A stretch of 64,000 nt of DNA from Pieris napi (Eukaryota > Arthropoda > Insecta > Lepidoptera > Pieridae), in contig NC_062245.1 of the NCBI RefSeq assembly GCF_905475465.1, positions 4,154,001 through 4,218,000 on the forward strand. The letters are read 5' to 3'. Position 1 is the first letter of the stretch; each line of letters starts with the position of its first letter. The position numbers and the translations under genes are program-made. Below the pieces are notes generated by a model. It searched no databases, was not told the origin of the DNA, and saw nothing but the letters and a program-made list of their open reading frames with translations. This document shows, piece by piece, positions 33,801 through 45,800 of the stretch.

Positions 33801-36800
33801 AAATTAGGCATTAAAAATCTATTTCCATGTTTAGTTTTGTTAGTAACAAAAGTAGCTGAAAAAAATATTACATTTGGGTCATGGTTCAAATACAAAAATT
33901 GTTCTAAGCCAAATAAAATACATTATGAATTTGCTACGAAGAAGTAATCAAGCGTTCAATTCTAACAGCACAACCCCATAGTTGACCTACTTGCTTGTCG
34001 CTTGTAAAATTGCAAAGTTTTGCATGGCTTTACAATATTATTCAAGTAATAACAGAGATTTAAATCATAGATCTGCCTTTTCTTGTACTTTGAGTGCATA
34101 ACAATATGTTCTCCCTTGTATTTTAATTTTTTACCAACTTCAAATGTGATATTATTGGATTTGAGAAATATTTAAGTATGTTTATAACTTTTTTTTTGCC
34201 TTCATACATCTTGATACTACGTGTTTGCGTGTTGTTCCCACAATAATCTAAGTGCAAGGTCCTATTTCACTGCGCATTGCTGATAAAGATAAAATGTTCA
34301 CTTTCCTTTGTTTTTTCTTCATATTTTTTTATTAAATACAACAAGGGCATGCAGGGGCAATGCAGGTGCTTACTGACATTTTGTAAAAAAAACTTTGGCG
34401 GTTTATAAGACTGACGGGGATTTATAGCCAGTTCTCGTCCGTTTTACGCCCTTCATTTGAGAACTGGCAGTAAATGTAAATTTAGAAGCATTAAATATTT
34501 AGGTCCGTATTCCACGTCGTAAAGTAACACTTTCGTATAGAGCACTATATTTTACGTAAAACTTACAAAAGAAAATAGAGTAATATAAAAACTAAACCTT
34601 GTAGGATAGTACTAAGAGACTTTACTATTTTGTAATTGGTTAGTAGCTCTATTATTTTAACGACTTTTTTCTTCTCCGTGCCTTCTCAACATTGAACCAC
34701 CAACTGATCAAAAAGAAGGCACCTTTACCTGTTTTGATGAGTACCCCCACCTCATGTTCTTAATAAATAAATATCTAATAGTTTAAAAAAACTAAAAAAC
34801 ATGCTTTTAAAGCACATCAAACTAAAAAGTGAAAAATAATTCCTAATTTAGGCTGAAAATGGTAATGAACAAAAAATACTGGTATTATTGTGAAAAAGCG
34901 TGGGTTGCTCGATAGACGAAAAATATGGCACAGAGCTTCACGCCCCACGCTTTTTTTAGTTTGATGTGCTTTAAAAGCGTGTTTTTTTAGATTTTTTAAA
35001 CTATAATTTATTTTTTAGTTAATTTTTTTTTACTTTTTTCATTATTTTTTTCGGATTATTGCATTGTCATCGATCTTTGACAGGTACGCAAAGTTTGAAT
35101 TAAATCTGTCCGTTAAAAGTGGGTCAAAATCGAGTCCGAAGGAGTCGGTTACATACATACATACATACATACAGGTGAAGCTAATATAAAGTGTGTAAAA
35201 AGTAATTTCAAGATTACGTAACTAAAAACTTACCAATACTAACAACCATCCGTTCAATACTCATGACGATAATCTTCATTTTCTCATTGATCTGGTCGAG
35301 CTGGTCCATCATAATGTGTACACTGTCTCTTATCGCGTTAAGAGGCTGATGAACAGAGTCACTCAAATGTCTCACGTGCGATTTAACTTGCTCCTAAAAG
35401 AAATGTGTGATTTTTGTTGAGTGTATTTCAAATAGAATGCTTTTACGTCAACAAATGGTTTTGTTTCAATACACTTGTAGGTCTTGGGTCAATTTACAAT
35501 AATTATAGTTCATTAATTGTTAAAGATAAAACGAATGTAGACAAAAAAGATAAGTGAAATAGAACACATGCAACGAGTTTAAAAAGCCATTACTTTCTCT
35601 TAATCTTAATATATATAAATTACGTGTCACGTTGTTTGTCCGCTATGGACTCCTAAACTACCGAACCGATATCAATCAAATTTGCACACCGTGTGCAGTT
35701 TGATCTAACTTAAAAGATAGGATAGCTTACATCTCAATTTATACCCGCAATGTTATTTAATTGCAAAATATTTGTTTATTATTTAATAGTCACAATTCTA
35801 ACAGATGGCGCTGTGTTGAAAGTACTAACGTTTCACATAAGCTACTATTTTATGGCATAACCACCAATAAAGCACGGTGGTCCCCATGACTGGTGTTCTC
35901 CTACCGTTTCCCTTGAATAGTTTACTACTATGTAATATAATAAAAACCTTAGCCACAGCAACGCTTGGCCGGTCTGCTATATTTTATAAAAAGTCTTGGT
36001 AGGCGTTTCAGACATATCTCGTATAGGATAAGGACATATAATACAGGAGGATATGCTTGAATGCCTAGAAAAGGATCTATAAGCTATATATTATACATAC
36101 GTCATAAAAGTATCATATTGACTGTTGACACAGTTGCACCATATAATTTTGTTTTAAAATCTTATGTAATTATCCGCAGAGACACTTCGACGCATAAAGT
36201 ATATTTATTAAGTTATTTTTACACGCGAATGGCTGCATAAAATTTAATTTCGCACCAACCAGAAGTGCTGTTATTTCATACAGATTTTTGTCACACATTT
36301 AATGTTAGCATTAAATACTTTAAACCAATGCAAAGCAATTTGTGTATACATTGAAAAAATAGGTTGACGACTTTATTCCTTAGAACATGACCTATATATT
36401 TGCCACTACATGGAAGAACTAGAGCAGAACGCATTACTTCCATTCCAAGACGATGTTTATGCATTTTCTTTGACCATTAAGCAGTACGACACTTAATATT
36501 ATCATACGAATTACGGAATTTTTTAACAACGTTCTAACAAAACCTAACTTTTGACTCATTAAACATATCTAATGTGAGTGCTTATTGTAACCCCGTGTAT
36601 AAGTATTTTTATATACAGGCTGGTCAAAAGTCGTGGATCAAACGCAAACAGGGGATAGATGAGGTCATCAGCTGCAAAAAATTGTTTTACGGTAGGTCTC
36701 TAAGCTCAACCCCTGCAGAGTTATAATTTATTTTGCGTTTTTATAAGAACATTGACTTTTGTTACTAATTCTCATTAAAACTCGAAAAAATCTACATCTG

Positions 36801-39800
36801 TATCTTTTTCATAATATCCACTAGATTGGTACTGATGAGTTCTTGCGTAAGACATACTATTCATAGTTGTTTATTGAGTGTATTGAAGATAATATTAAGT
36901 TATACGATATAAATTTTTTTCAAATCAAAACGTTTTGTTTATTTCGGACCCCACTGTGAAAAAATTACTCTACCGAAAAGTGACCCTGTATTACAAGTTT
37001 TGGCGCATTTAATAGGGATTCTGTAAAGGTATTACACATGGCCATGAGTCCCTCTAATATCTTTATATCGCTGTATAAATAATAAGGTGAGTCCATCGCG
37101 TTATATTATTATCAAAATATCAGATATTTGTTGTAGCTAACAGTAAACTAATAAATAACTTAAAATTATATCGTATTATTTGTGTTGGTTAACCTTCATT
37201 TCAGAACGAGAAGGCAACTGAACCCATTAATCATACAATTGCATGTCTGATAGAATGAGAGCAGACGTTGTAAAGTTAATACGAAATAAAAAGGTAATGA
37301 ATGCAAAGTAGGGACCGTGGTACATTGTAGCCATTACCTTGAATTGTCTTACATTTCGAGCATTTTAATGCAAGAAACAAATTGGGCAATCACATTATTA
37401 TTTAATTAAAAACGAGCCCGCTTCCTAACGTTCCTGTTTTGTTGTTTCATTTCAAAACATTTTAGTATTCCAATTTCGTTTCAAACCATTTTGCTTGGTA
37501 CATAAATGCTTATAAATAGATATACATAAATACTAGCTGACCGGGCAAACGTCATTTTGCCATGTATATCATTTATAATAAAAAAAATAGGGGTTGATCG
37601 TAGAGGGGTGAAACTTAGGGGTTGTATGTATTTTTTAATGCTGTATTATAAAAAAAGAAAAACAGAAAGAAATATCTAATAATAAAAAAAATATATTTAG
37701 GGGTGGACTACCCTTAACATGTAGGGGGATGAAAAATAGATGTTGTCCGATTCTCAGACATACCCAATATGCACACAAAATTTCATGAGAATCGGTCGAG
37801 CCGTTTCGGAGGAGTTTAACCACAAACACCGCGACACGAGAATTTTATATATTAGATATATTCTAGTATTTTAAAACTATTGAACCTGCTAAAACAGTAA
37901 CAATATTGCAAATTAATCACCATATTCATAATACCTGCATTAAAAGCTCACCTGACTGCAAGCCATCGATTCCGTAAGAACCTCCGAGTTCCTGAGGGTG
38001 TTGGTAGCAGGGCCCGTCAGGATTAGGATTAAGGCGTAACAAGTTAGAGTGTACCTTCCGATGCGCGAGAACAGCTGTGGTATTAGCAGTAACACCAAAC
38101 ACCTGGAGAAAGTAAAATCCGTAATCATCCAGTGTGGCATACACCTTTGTTTGCTAATGAAAACTAACAAACAGACGTTTGAACTCAATTCCACCTAATC
38201 TGGTACTCTGTAACTCCCAATAGCGATAGCGACTATGATCCTCACTTCAATGTTTAGTTTATGTACCGCGACATTGAGTGAATTATTTCGAAATTACATA
38301 CACTATACAAAATTCTTGGAAGTCACAATACTGGCGCTGGTATTATCGACTGTCTTGAAAGTGTCTTAGCTGCTTAAAACAGCCAATGTTCGTCGGAAGA
38401 TTGAAGTGGGGAAATAAAATAACTATTTTCGCTCTTTTAATGTCCAACGACGGTTGATTAACTAATGTCTTCAAATAGTGTGTACGGTCGTTTTTTATTA
38501 GTTTATATGATAGTGTGAAGGTAGAATAGTTCCTCCGACCTTAAGGGGGGGGTCGTCAACCAGTCCCACCACAGACTGGCCGGCCCGAAAGCCACAGAGG
38601 CTAACGTCGAGAATTTGTATATATCCTTAGCGGCCGGAATAATTTCGTTAGCACGTTTCAGAGTATAAGACGTCATCGCACTGTCGTCATTTCGGCTCGG
38701 GCGGCAATCTAAATAGTTCTTCGCATAGAGACGCAAGAGAATCATGGCTTGATTCTCTTGCTCAGTAATAGAAGATTGACAATCCGACAAGGCATCTCTG
38801 AATTTGGTCAAACGGAAGAAGCTGGTATTTGGGTAACGGTTTTAACAGATTCTCGTCCCTGGTATTATACAGGTTATATATTTTGGGCTACGCGACAACT
38901 GTTAAGAAGCATCAGGCGATGTATTTAAGTGACGATTTCTATTCTCATAAACCCAAGAAATGCAAATGTTGCTTAAGTCTTTACGCATGATCAGCCAAAG
39001 CAACCCTTGCGTATTGAGATATTTTTAAAATTATTTTACGAATTCTGAGGCTTCATTCTGAGGCCATGTACATACCATGAAGTAAATGATACGCTTATTT
39101 TAGTTTCCGCTTTGCGCCTTAGTCCCTGGGGCAAAGGAAAATAAAACGAAGGTATCAGCGAGCCGTCATCATAACAAGGTGAGTACAGTCTTAATATATA
39201 TATAAATTACGTGTTACGTTGTTTGTCCGCTATGGACTCCTAAACTACCGAACCGATATCAATCAAATTTGCACACCGTGTGCAGTTTGATCTAACTTAA
39301 AAGATAGGATAGCTTACATCTCAATTTATAACCGCAATATTATTTTATTGCAAAATATTTGTTTATTATTTAATAGTCACAATTCTATCAGATGGCGCTG
39401 TGTTGAAAGTACCAACGTTTCACATAAGCTACAATTTAATGGCATAACCACCAATAAAGCATGGAGGTCCCCATGACTAGTGTTCTCCTACCGTTTCCCT
39501 TGAATAGTTTACTTCTATGTAATATAACAAAAATCTTAGCCACAGCAACGCTTGGCCGGTCTGCTAATTGTTTTATAAAACACTACCATCTCTAAATTAC
39601 TCAGAATAAATGCATACAAATAGAGGCAAACATCGTTATACAAACAGAATTTACCTTATTCGATTACTGAACGCCAGGCCAAGTGTTAGTAGGAGTCCAA
39701 TAATAGAACTCATTATAATGGCGTGCACTAGCGGTATTGACAATTGGCACACAAAGAATATAAAGCAGAGATATGTTAACAACATCCCACCGACAAAACC

Positions 39801-40010
39801 GACACAATTTCTCAATAAACAGTTGGGAATCGTTTGGTCTGCGCATTTAAGTGAAATGTGACTTAGACCATATATACGACGCTTTGCTTCGTACACCTGA
39901 CATCTTACACGGGATGTTTCTGGCACAGTTCTGGTGTTCGAGTGGGATGAAGTATTATGTTTTTCATTGTATTCTTGCCGGTAATTTTCTATCACTCTTG
40001 CCTTCCACAT
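18844..40010 (-). CDS. DC-STAMP domain-containing protein (DCST1/DCST2-type) with long C-terminal tail
   Basis: Core exons: 40010-39655, 38102-37952, 35393-35234, 32439-32179, 31691-31481, 31149-30996, 30126-29958, 29543-29379, 28570-28427, 27999-27900, 27797-27693, 27561-27439. All are GT-AG and in phase, giving 699 aa, the usual DCST size. Hydrophobic segments lie near residues 70-113, 131-155, 358-379, 455-475 and 543-565. DC-STAMP signatures include ILTGPATNTLRNSEV, DNRYVTKELYEIDLKRF, ILPLNRREKTKYI, CLPDPRPPDF and FEPYGLRLRHVI. Residues 641-684 form a C4C4 RING-like set (Cys641, 644, 660, 665, 670, 673, 681, 684). DCST1/2 proteins (Drosophila sneaky and its relative) are sperm membrane proteins needed for fertilisation. 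The acidic SDDESDGD just past the RING-like part leans towards DCST2. Further exons from 27132 extend the protein (separate entry). The start is the first in-frame ATG; a more upstream ATG is out of frame. Confidence 0.88.
19154..19320. mobile_element. MITE with about 25-bp terminal inverted repeats
   Basis: The left end CAGCCCTGCGATTCTGTAAC is mirrored at the right end by GTTACAGAATCGCAAGGCTG. The arms differ at only one or two bases. It lies in the intron between the last two DCST exons, and there is no ORF inside. Confidence 0.7.
19908..20311 (+). mobile_element. Foldback repeat family, copy 2
   Basis: The arms CGCTTTTAAAGCACATCAAA and TTTGATGTGCTTTAAAAGCG flank a loop of about 115 bp. 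The family tail with AAAGTTTGAATTAAATCTGT, (CATA)n and GGTGAAGCTAATATAGAGCG follows. The loop is in the opposite orientation to that of the 34.8 kb copy. It lies in a DCST intron. Confidence 0.7.
20350..20410 (-). mobile_element. Fragment of the GGGAGCGTTCAAGTATTACG-type MITE
   Basis: A C-rich run followed by GGTTACGTAATACTCAAACG resembles the end of the MITEs at 56167 and 60219. Only one end is present. It abuts DCST exon 20595-20547 within the next intron. Confidence 0.4.
21120..21395 (+). repeat. Diverged dispersed repeat
   Basis: GCGTTGCTAGCCTTTGAGAG and CGGAACTCGATTCCACAGTT resemble a longer version of the GCCGGCCTTT-type repeat at 3165-3305. It lies in a DCST intron. No coding potential was seen. 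Confidence 0.35.
23064..23344 (-). mobile_element. tRNA-derived SINE, family A
   Basis: Read on the minus strand it has an A-box-like head, a B box (GGTTCGATTCCC), then TGTGCACCAATGGACTTTC, a middle with GGTGAAGGAAAACATCGTGA, and a tail GTTCCAGCCCTAAACAGG. The copy at 59072 has the same order. It lies in the DCST intron between exons 23502 and 23006. Confidence 0.75.
24408..24645 (+). repeat. Dispersed repeat fragment
   Basis: Strings such as CTTTTCTTGAAAGGCCCTAA and GGTAGTACATGGTGCCCAAT look like a common lepidopteran dispersed repeat, but only this copy is in the window. It lies in a DCST intron, beside the unresolved exon junction. Confidence 0.35.
25367..25505 (-). repeat. Fragment of the GCCGGC-type repeat, reverse orientation
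   Basis: AAAAGCCGGCAACGCACCCA and GGCTCGTTTGCCCCCCTATT read, on the minus strand, like the family seen at 3165-3305. It lies in a DCST intron. Confidence 0.4.
27195..27288. repeat. Two adjacent hairpins in a DCST intron
   Basis: TTAAATATTTTAAACTA is mirrored by TAGTTTAAAATATTTAA with a short loop. It is followed by TCTTTCCGTA mirrored by TACGGAAAGA. Both sit in the short intron that joins the DCST core to its tail, so they could influence its removal; that is inference. Confidence 0.6.
28857..29294 (-). mobile_element. Non-autonomous Helitron, family 2, copy 1
   Basis: On the minus strand it runs from TCTATATATATA, through AAACCCGTTTTCCGTTGTCA, to a 3' end with the short hairpin GGCGGTACGATGTTCGCC and GGCCAGCTAG. 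A second copy is at 30222-30594. It lies between DCST exons. Confidence 0.65.
30222..30594 (-). mobile_element. Non-autonomous Helitron, family 2, copy 2
   Basis: It has the same CTAG end, hairpin and internal strings as the 28.9 kb copy, with small deletions. The two flank DCST exons 29543-29379 and 30126-29958. Confidence 0.65.
31269..31292 (+). repeat. (GA)n microsatellite
   Basis: A short run of GAGAGAGAGAGA interrupted by AAAG, in the DCST intron between the 31691-31481 and 31149-30996 exons. Confidence 0.6.
32495..32705 (+). mobile_element. tRNA-derived SINE, family A, diverged
   Basis: It has GTTAGCCTAGAGGC (A-box-like), GGTTCGAACCCCGACTATGC (B box) and AATGGACTTTCTATGTGCGC, as in the copies at 23064 and 59072. 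The 3' part is eroded. It lies just upstream of DCST exon 32439-32179, in its preceding intron. Confidence 0.65.
32706..34776. other. DCST intron sequence without recognised features
   Basis: AT-rich intron; no exon with good borders and no complete repeat was identified apart from those listed. Confidence 0.4.
34777..35205 (+). mobile_element. Foldback repeat family, copy 3
   Basis: It has the same arms and tail as the 19.9 kb copy ((CATA)n, then AGGTGAAGCTAATATAAAGT). The loop (with AATGAACAAAAAATACTGGT and GTGGGTTGCTCGATAGACGA) is the reverse complement of the loop in copy 2. It ends just 29 bases from a DCST exon. Confidence 0.7.
35604..35980 (+). mobile_element. Helitron-like repeat, family 3, copy 1
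   Basis: It starts TCTTAATATATATAAATTAC and ends ACGCTTGGCCGGTCTGCTA. A copy with about 95 percent identity by eye lies at 39189-39567. The TC start and CT-ending 3' end suggest a Helitron but are weaker than in families 1 and 2. Confidence 0.55.
37533..37856 (-). mobile_element. Non-autonomous Helitron, family 1, complete copy
   Basis: On the minus strand it runs from TCTAATATATAAAATTCTCG to CGTTTGCCCGGTCAGCTAG. The flanking bases are A before TC and T after CTAG, the Helitron target rule. It lies in the second DCST intron. Confidence 0.7.
39189..39567 (+). mobile_element. Helitron-like repeat, family 3, copy 2
   Basis: Near-identical to 35604-35980; it ends GGTCTGCTAA, fitting a Helitron CTRR end. 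It lies in DCST intron 1, within 100 bases of exon 1. Confidence 0.55.
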
Positions 40011-40583
40011 CGCAACAAAGTGTGATATTTTGTCGTTTTGGTATGAGTGCCATAATTCATAATTGACTTTTTATAATAATAAATTGCACATATTGTTTAT
40101 TACACATTTTATTTTTAAATTACTACTGTCGTGCACGTTGCGATATACCTAACGAAAGTTTATGTCAATCTGTCGGAATTGATTGTGTTTTTTTGCGGTT
40201 TGTTACTGGCCAGTAACGAATAGACTACTTAATATAAATACTCTATGTTTATTGAAAATATTATCCCAATCAACATTGTTAAAGATTATTAAGCATATAA
40301 ACACAGCATAAGTATTACGTAAGTAGTTTTATAAAAGAATTTTAGAAATAGTGTCATCCAAAACATTTCTCAACTAAGTTCGTTCGCTGTATTCATCAAT
40401 GCAAGACGCGCCTTTACAGTAAAAAGGATGTTCTCCATTAAGAATGCCTAATCAATTTGTTGATCTCTTTTAATTTTAGACGAACTACTAAATTTCGCAG
40501 TACGAGTAAAGCCAAGTTGTTTTCAAGTTCATTGACTTAACTCAATTTCCAATAGGGTAATTTATATGTAATTTGTCTCTAGT
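40011..40583. other. Upstream flank of the DCST gene
   Basis: Shared intergenic space between divergent DCST and RhoBTB. It is AT-rich with no gene; presumably it contains the DCST promoter. Confidence 0.4.
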
Positions 40584-40638
40584 CGGCCGGCCCGGCCGGT
40601 CTTCTGCGCAAGGGTTCATTCATGAAACATGCGCAGAA
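40584..40638. promoter_or_regulatory. GC-rich palindrome and paired TGCGCA sites in the divergent promoter region
   Basis: In an otherwise AT-rich flank, the near-palindrome CGGCCGGCCCGGCCGG (40584-40599) is followed by TTCTGCGCA at 40602-40610 and its exact reverse complement TGCGCAGAA at 40630-40638. TGCGCA half-sites resemble NRF1/Ewg-type promoter elements; that assignment is inference. The block lies between the starts of DCST (minus) and RhoBTB (plus). Confidence 0.4.
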
Positions 40639-40639
40639 C

Positions 40640-40842
40640 ACTGCATTGCAACAAAATCAACTTCACATCGAAAGAGTTCTTGCTACATTGCGTTCTTATC
40701 CTAATAAATCCTTAAAAATGCGCTAAGATCGTTTTAGTGTGTGATTCGACTTTGAAGAATAATTTGTGAAAATGTGCAGATGATCAGTTTAGCTACCAAT
40801 TTAGTTGATAAGTGTCAATCAGTGCTCCATTGATAAAATCAC
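40640..40842 (+). other. Predicted non-coding first exon of RhoBTB
   Basis: RhoBTB coding exon 1 begins two bases after an acceptor (TTCTCACAG, exon from 42812), so an upstream 5' UTR exon is required. A strong donor CAC|GTAAGTAGG at 40843 lies downstream of the GC-rich block, making this the best candidate. Its 5' end is unknown. Confidence 0.4.
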
Positions 40843-42814
40843 GTAAGTAGGTACTTATATGCGTACCATTAATGCAATAAAATTTCCAGATGTTTCAATT
40901 TTGTACGTATATTTTAGATTAATTGGTTAGTTTGATATTAAATGACACGATAATCATTATGCGCTTTAAATTTATGCCCAAAATATTTGTAGATAATGTA
41001 AAGAATAATTATCATTTTTATTGTTCTACATAAAATTTTCTTACTATAAGTTCAAACTGATTTTATAGTACATTTTTATAATTGAACCGCTATTAATGTT
41101 TGCATAGAGTACCCAATATAGATTTGGAATCCTTGATTTGTCTACATAGAAAAATTCGTTAACAGACTTAAATAAAATTAGTATCTATCTAAATATCATA
41201 TGATATGTACCTATGAAATATGAATAAAATAGATGGATTTGGCAAATTTAGTATAAAATTATTAATTTAATGCAAGTAGGTACTATGCATAAAATGTTTA
41301 CCGCATTATATATTGTATGTGATCGTGATCAATTGTTTGGTCATGAAGTTTCCATTACTATTTATTTTATTACCTTTGTTTTTTCTCTTGGCTACTTCAT
41401 ATACTGTTGTTTATTTTATTGTCTTATTGTTGTGATTTGAATATATTTCTGTATTTAAAATGGTTTTTATACTAGCTAATAGCTGTTTGTCGTTTATCAA
41501 GCGAGTTTGACCACTCTATATTTTCAAATTGCTGTGCTGAGTCGAAATTTGCCGGGAATGTTTAAATATAATAACTAAAATATATTATTAAATGGAGTCT
41601 CTTTAGGCAAGGTTCCAAAGATACTGGTAGAGTTCCCCCTTTTAATAGCTAGACTTAATCTTTGTCCGAGGTAGCTGCCAGCTCTTCGGTCTCCTGTGAT
41701 GTCGACTAACCTTTTTGCTATTTCCTTAAAAAGCCATATAGCGCTGAGACCCCACGGACGAAGGTCCTCGACACCGAATGGGATAAAATCATATTCGGAG
41801 CCTAGACAAGTAATAGGTACCTACTACTAATACAGGGTGTATTTCCAATTTCCATGTTTTAGCTTTTTCAACCGCTTTTTTTTTTCAAAACTCAAGTAGA
41901 CATTATAATCTATGTCACCGTGTGACACTTGACTAATGTTAGTTGCATAAATTATGTTATATGACAGATTAGTAAATCGTATTTGTTTTCGTATTTAAAA
42001 TTCAAAACGTAAAAGGTTTAGGCTCGAACTTAAGTGGCAAGTGCTGTGCAATTAAATAATTGTTAATCGTCTAATTGTAAAGTGTAAAATAATTATTACC
42101 GCGTTAAAATGAGGTAATATTGACGCTTAAAACTGTTTTTAAAGCATAAGTTATACTAATAAAAAATTATAAATTGTTTTAATTAAATTACTGTATTTCA
42201 AGCATACAAAAAAACTATTTAAATTAGTTTAAATATATTATATATTTAAAATAATGTCAGTCCTTTTTCTTGATATTTACTGCATAGCGCAAGTAACTAT
42301 TTAATAGCTAGTCTAGCCACAGCTTGTGCCAACTACTACATACTTATTGATGGGACAATTTACCTAAAATTAAAAAAAGACAACACACAAATTACAATAC
42401 AAATAAATAAATGACTACAACTTTAAGTTCTTATAAATAACACAATACATAAAAATTATAAGGGAGGCAATGGGCGGCCTTATCGCTAATAAGCGATCTC
42501 TTCCAGGCAACCCTAGTAAGAGAAAAACTAAAAAAAAGAAACATGATGAGTGCAAGAAGTGCAGAACCAAATGTTCAATCATGAAGTATTTGGGCTAAAT
42601 ATTTTTTTTAATAATTTTAAATTCTATTAACATAGTAGTATTCATTGCTTTTTAACAATCATTATAATTATATGGACTGATCTAATAAAATTATATATAA
42701 CATAATACATTTATTTGTCTATATGTATATTTAAATAATATACAGACAAAGAAATTTTGTTTGCCCTTTTTCTATGTTATAACACATATGATAACAACTT
42801 TGTTCTCACAGATT

Positions 42815-45800
42815 ATGGACAACGAGCAGCCCCACCAAGAGTTGGTGAAATGTGTGGTGGTGGGAGACACTGCTGTGGGAAAGACCAGACTTATATGTGC
42901 AAGGGCCTGCAACAAACATGTATCCCTATCACAACTCATGACAACACATGTACCGACTGTATGGGCGATTGATCAATATAGGATTTACAAGGATGTAAGC
43001 GGAGAGATAATTGTTACCTATGTTATTTGTGGGAACAATCGCTAACTAATCTTAACTATTTTATATTTGTTTTAAGAATTCAAGATATAAGTAACCAGTT
43101 AACAGAATTGTTATTTATATTAAAATAATTAGCTAATGTAGATGATATTGCACTTTATATCATGCAAATTAACATGATCTATGAAATTGTAGGTACTAGA
43201 AAGATCTTGGGAGGTTGTTGATGGTGTGAATGTTTCATTGAGACTATGGGATACCTTTGGAGATCACGAGAAGGACCGAAGATTTGCCTATGGACGGTAA
43301 GCCAATATTTACTACAGTTATATATATGTATATTTATTGTACAAATAATTTACGAAGCAATCTTGTGATTTTGTTTGAGTTGAACATTGAGCACACTAAA
43401 TAATGTAGAGTTGTGAAAATATGGAAATTAATTATGATCTTTAACAATATTACAGATGGGTAAGTTGTTTGTCTAATAGATTCCCTTAAAAGAGAATTTC
43501 TATGGTTATTATAGTTAGTACTTTTATGAATACTAAGAGTCATGAAATAAAGAGTGCTCAATGCATATTAATATATTATTGATACAAAATAATTATTACT
43601 TAATTTATAACTAAAACATGTTAGAATACGGATGACGGATTACAGTTAATAATTCGCGTTTAAGAAAATATTACAACCAGTAGAAAACAATAGCCTTTCC
43701 TTATGTATGTCTCTCAACTTAATTACAAAATAACCGACCTTCCCTTTCCGATACGTAATTATACTAATGCATTTCATGCTGTAGCTTGTGTATATTTTTT
43801 TTATTAAATAATACACTGTGAGGTGTCAGACTTTAAGTAAGTCGTATATACTACTTACATAATTAGCAATAAGTCTAGATCCTGAATCTTACTATAAATA
43901 CATTTTAAAATTAACGTACGAAATATTTAGTGAAATTTTGACTTCCTGCATAATATGTAATGTTCGCCTATATTTTTGTTATGACCTTAGTATGCAAGCC
44001 ATATAGTGTTGCGATGGCATTTTTATCATTGCGTCAAACCCTATTACATACATGATACGAATAGGAAAATTTTGTGTTTCCGTATAGTGATAAAGTATAT
44101 AGATTATTGAACTTAGAATGTGTTTGAGATTACAATAGACATCTCAATTTTATCAGCTTCTTTGGCGGTATTTACATTTAATATTTAGTTCTTTGAAGTT
44201 GATAGTGTGGTACTACAACCTCTTATTATTCTTCGCATAAATTACAGGGGGCTTAATAATAATAATAATTTGTCGACACGAACTGTCATTGTTCATACAA
44301 ATATAGTTTTTGACTTTCTGCATACACTACTGTTAAGAAACCTTGACTAAGTAGGTACTCACTCTAAATCAGCGCTATATTGAGGAAACTACATTGAAAT
44401 TGCATACAAACACATCGCGATCGATGTCGCTATCGCTATTATTACAGATTACCAGCACTGTTGTCTCTTAAACGTAAGTAGATGATAAGCCTTCTATGCC
44501 TACACGAAGGCATAGAAAGCTGCCCGGGGCTTGAATGTATGACCTCGGGTTAATCACACGCCTAACTACCAGAGAATGTAAATATTGGGAGCTACCTGTA
44601 TAGTAGACTGTATCGCTCCGTTATATAGTCTTTATAAATTTACCCTTTATGTACGTACCATTTGCAAGATACAAAAAAATCGTGTTGCAACAAGCGAACT
44701 CTCTTCCAGGCAACGCTTATAACAAAGAAAACTTTTGCTAAGTAGTGCTAGAGTGCGAAACTCTTATTATAAAATTTTAAAGAACACTGTGAACACGCTG
44801 TACATACAAGTTTAGAATGCGATTAGAATACCTGGAAATTGCTGACGCTATCATTTTTGACGGTCGCGCTACTCCTAACAAAAGCCTACGTTAACACAAC
44901 TACAGGCTTCGGGTATTATGTATACAAAATTACGTATGAAAATTATAATACATATTTTTAACCGCACAACTATGACATAGTGATATAAGGGTATTTATAT
45001 TAGACAATTGAATAAAACCATGCCATTTATTTATTTATTTATGTTATATCTTCAATTGTTTCTCAGGTCGGATGTGGTCCTCCTCTGCTTCTCTATTACA
45101 AATCCAATATCTCTAAGAAACTGTGGTGCAATGTGGTATCCGGAGATACGGTAAGTGGTACTTATGAAGAAGGAATATTTAGAAAGGTACCTACGTGTAA
45201 AGGCGAAGGCTGTACTTTACTCACTTAGCTTTATATATTTAAATCTTTGGAGTCACGCCTCGAGAATATATCAGGCACTCTCTTAAGCATTTTATTTCAG
45301 AGCACATAATTATTTTACATTAAATATTTTGTTAAATTGTAATAATAAATGTTGAAAAATACATTTTATATTATTTAAAGCATCTGACACAGGATACATA
45401 TTTTGGTCCTTCGAGTCGGACGTGAACCAGCAACCTATGGATACTGATTATTTTATGTCTTGTGTCCCAATGGTATATCATAATACTCAACAATAAAAAA
45501 CATAAATCAATCTAAACGTGTTTATCTAAAGTACTCCTTCATCTTTTTTTGACAAATTGAGTTATGCTGTGTCGAAAAGAAACAGACTTATTATATAGAC
45601 AAAACAAAACGCTGCAATTAGACTAGTTTGTTATGAATAAGGGAAATTGGCTTTCAACTTATTGCTGATGGTATCCTTTAGTTGTAGGCAACATGAATAC
45701 AACGCTTTCTATACACAATCATGTTTTACTATTGACAAGCAATGTTGAGGAGGTGATCCATACATGATAATTCAGAATTATAATATTTTCAGACGGTTTT

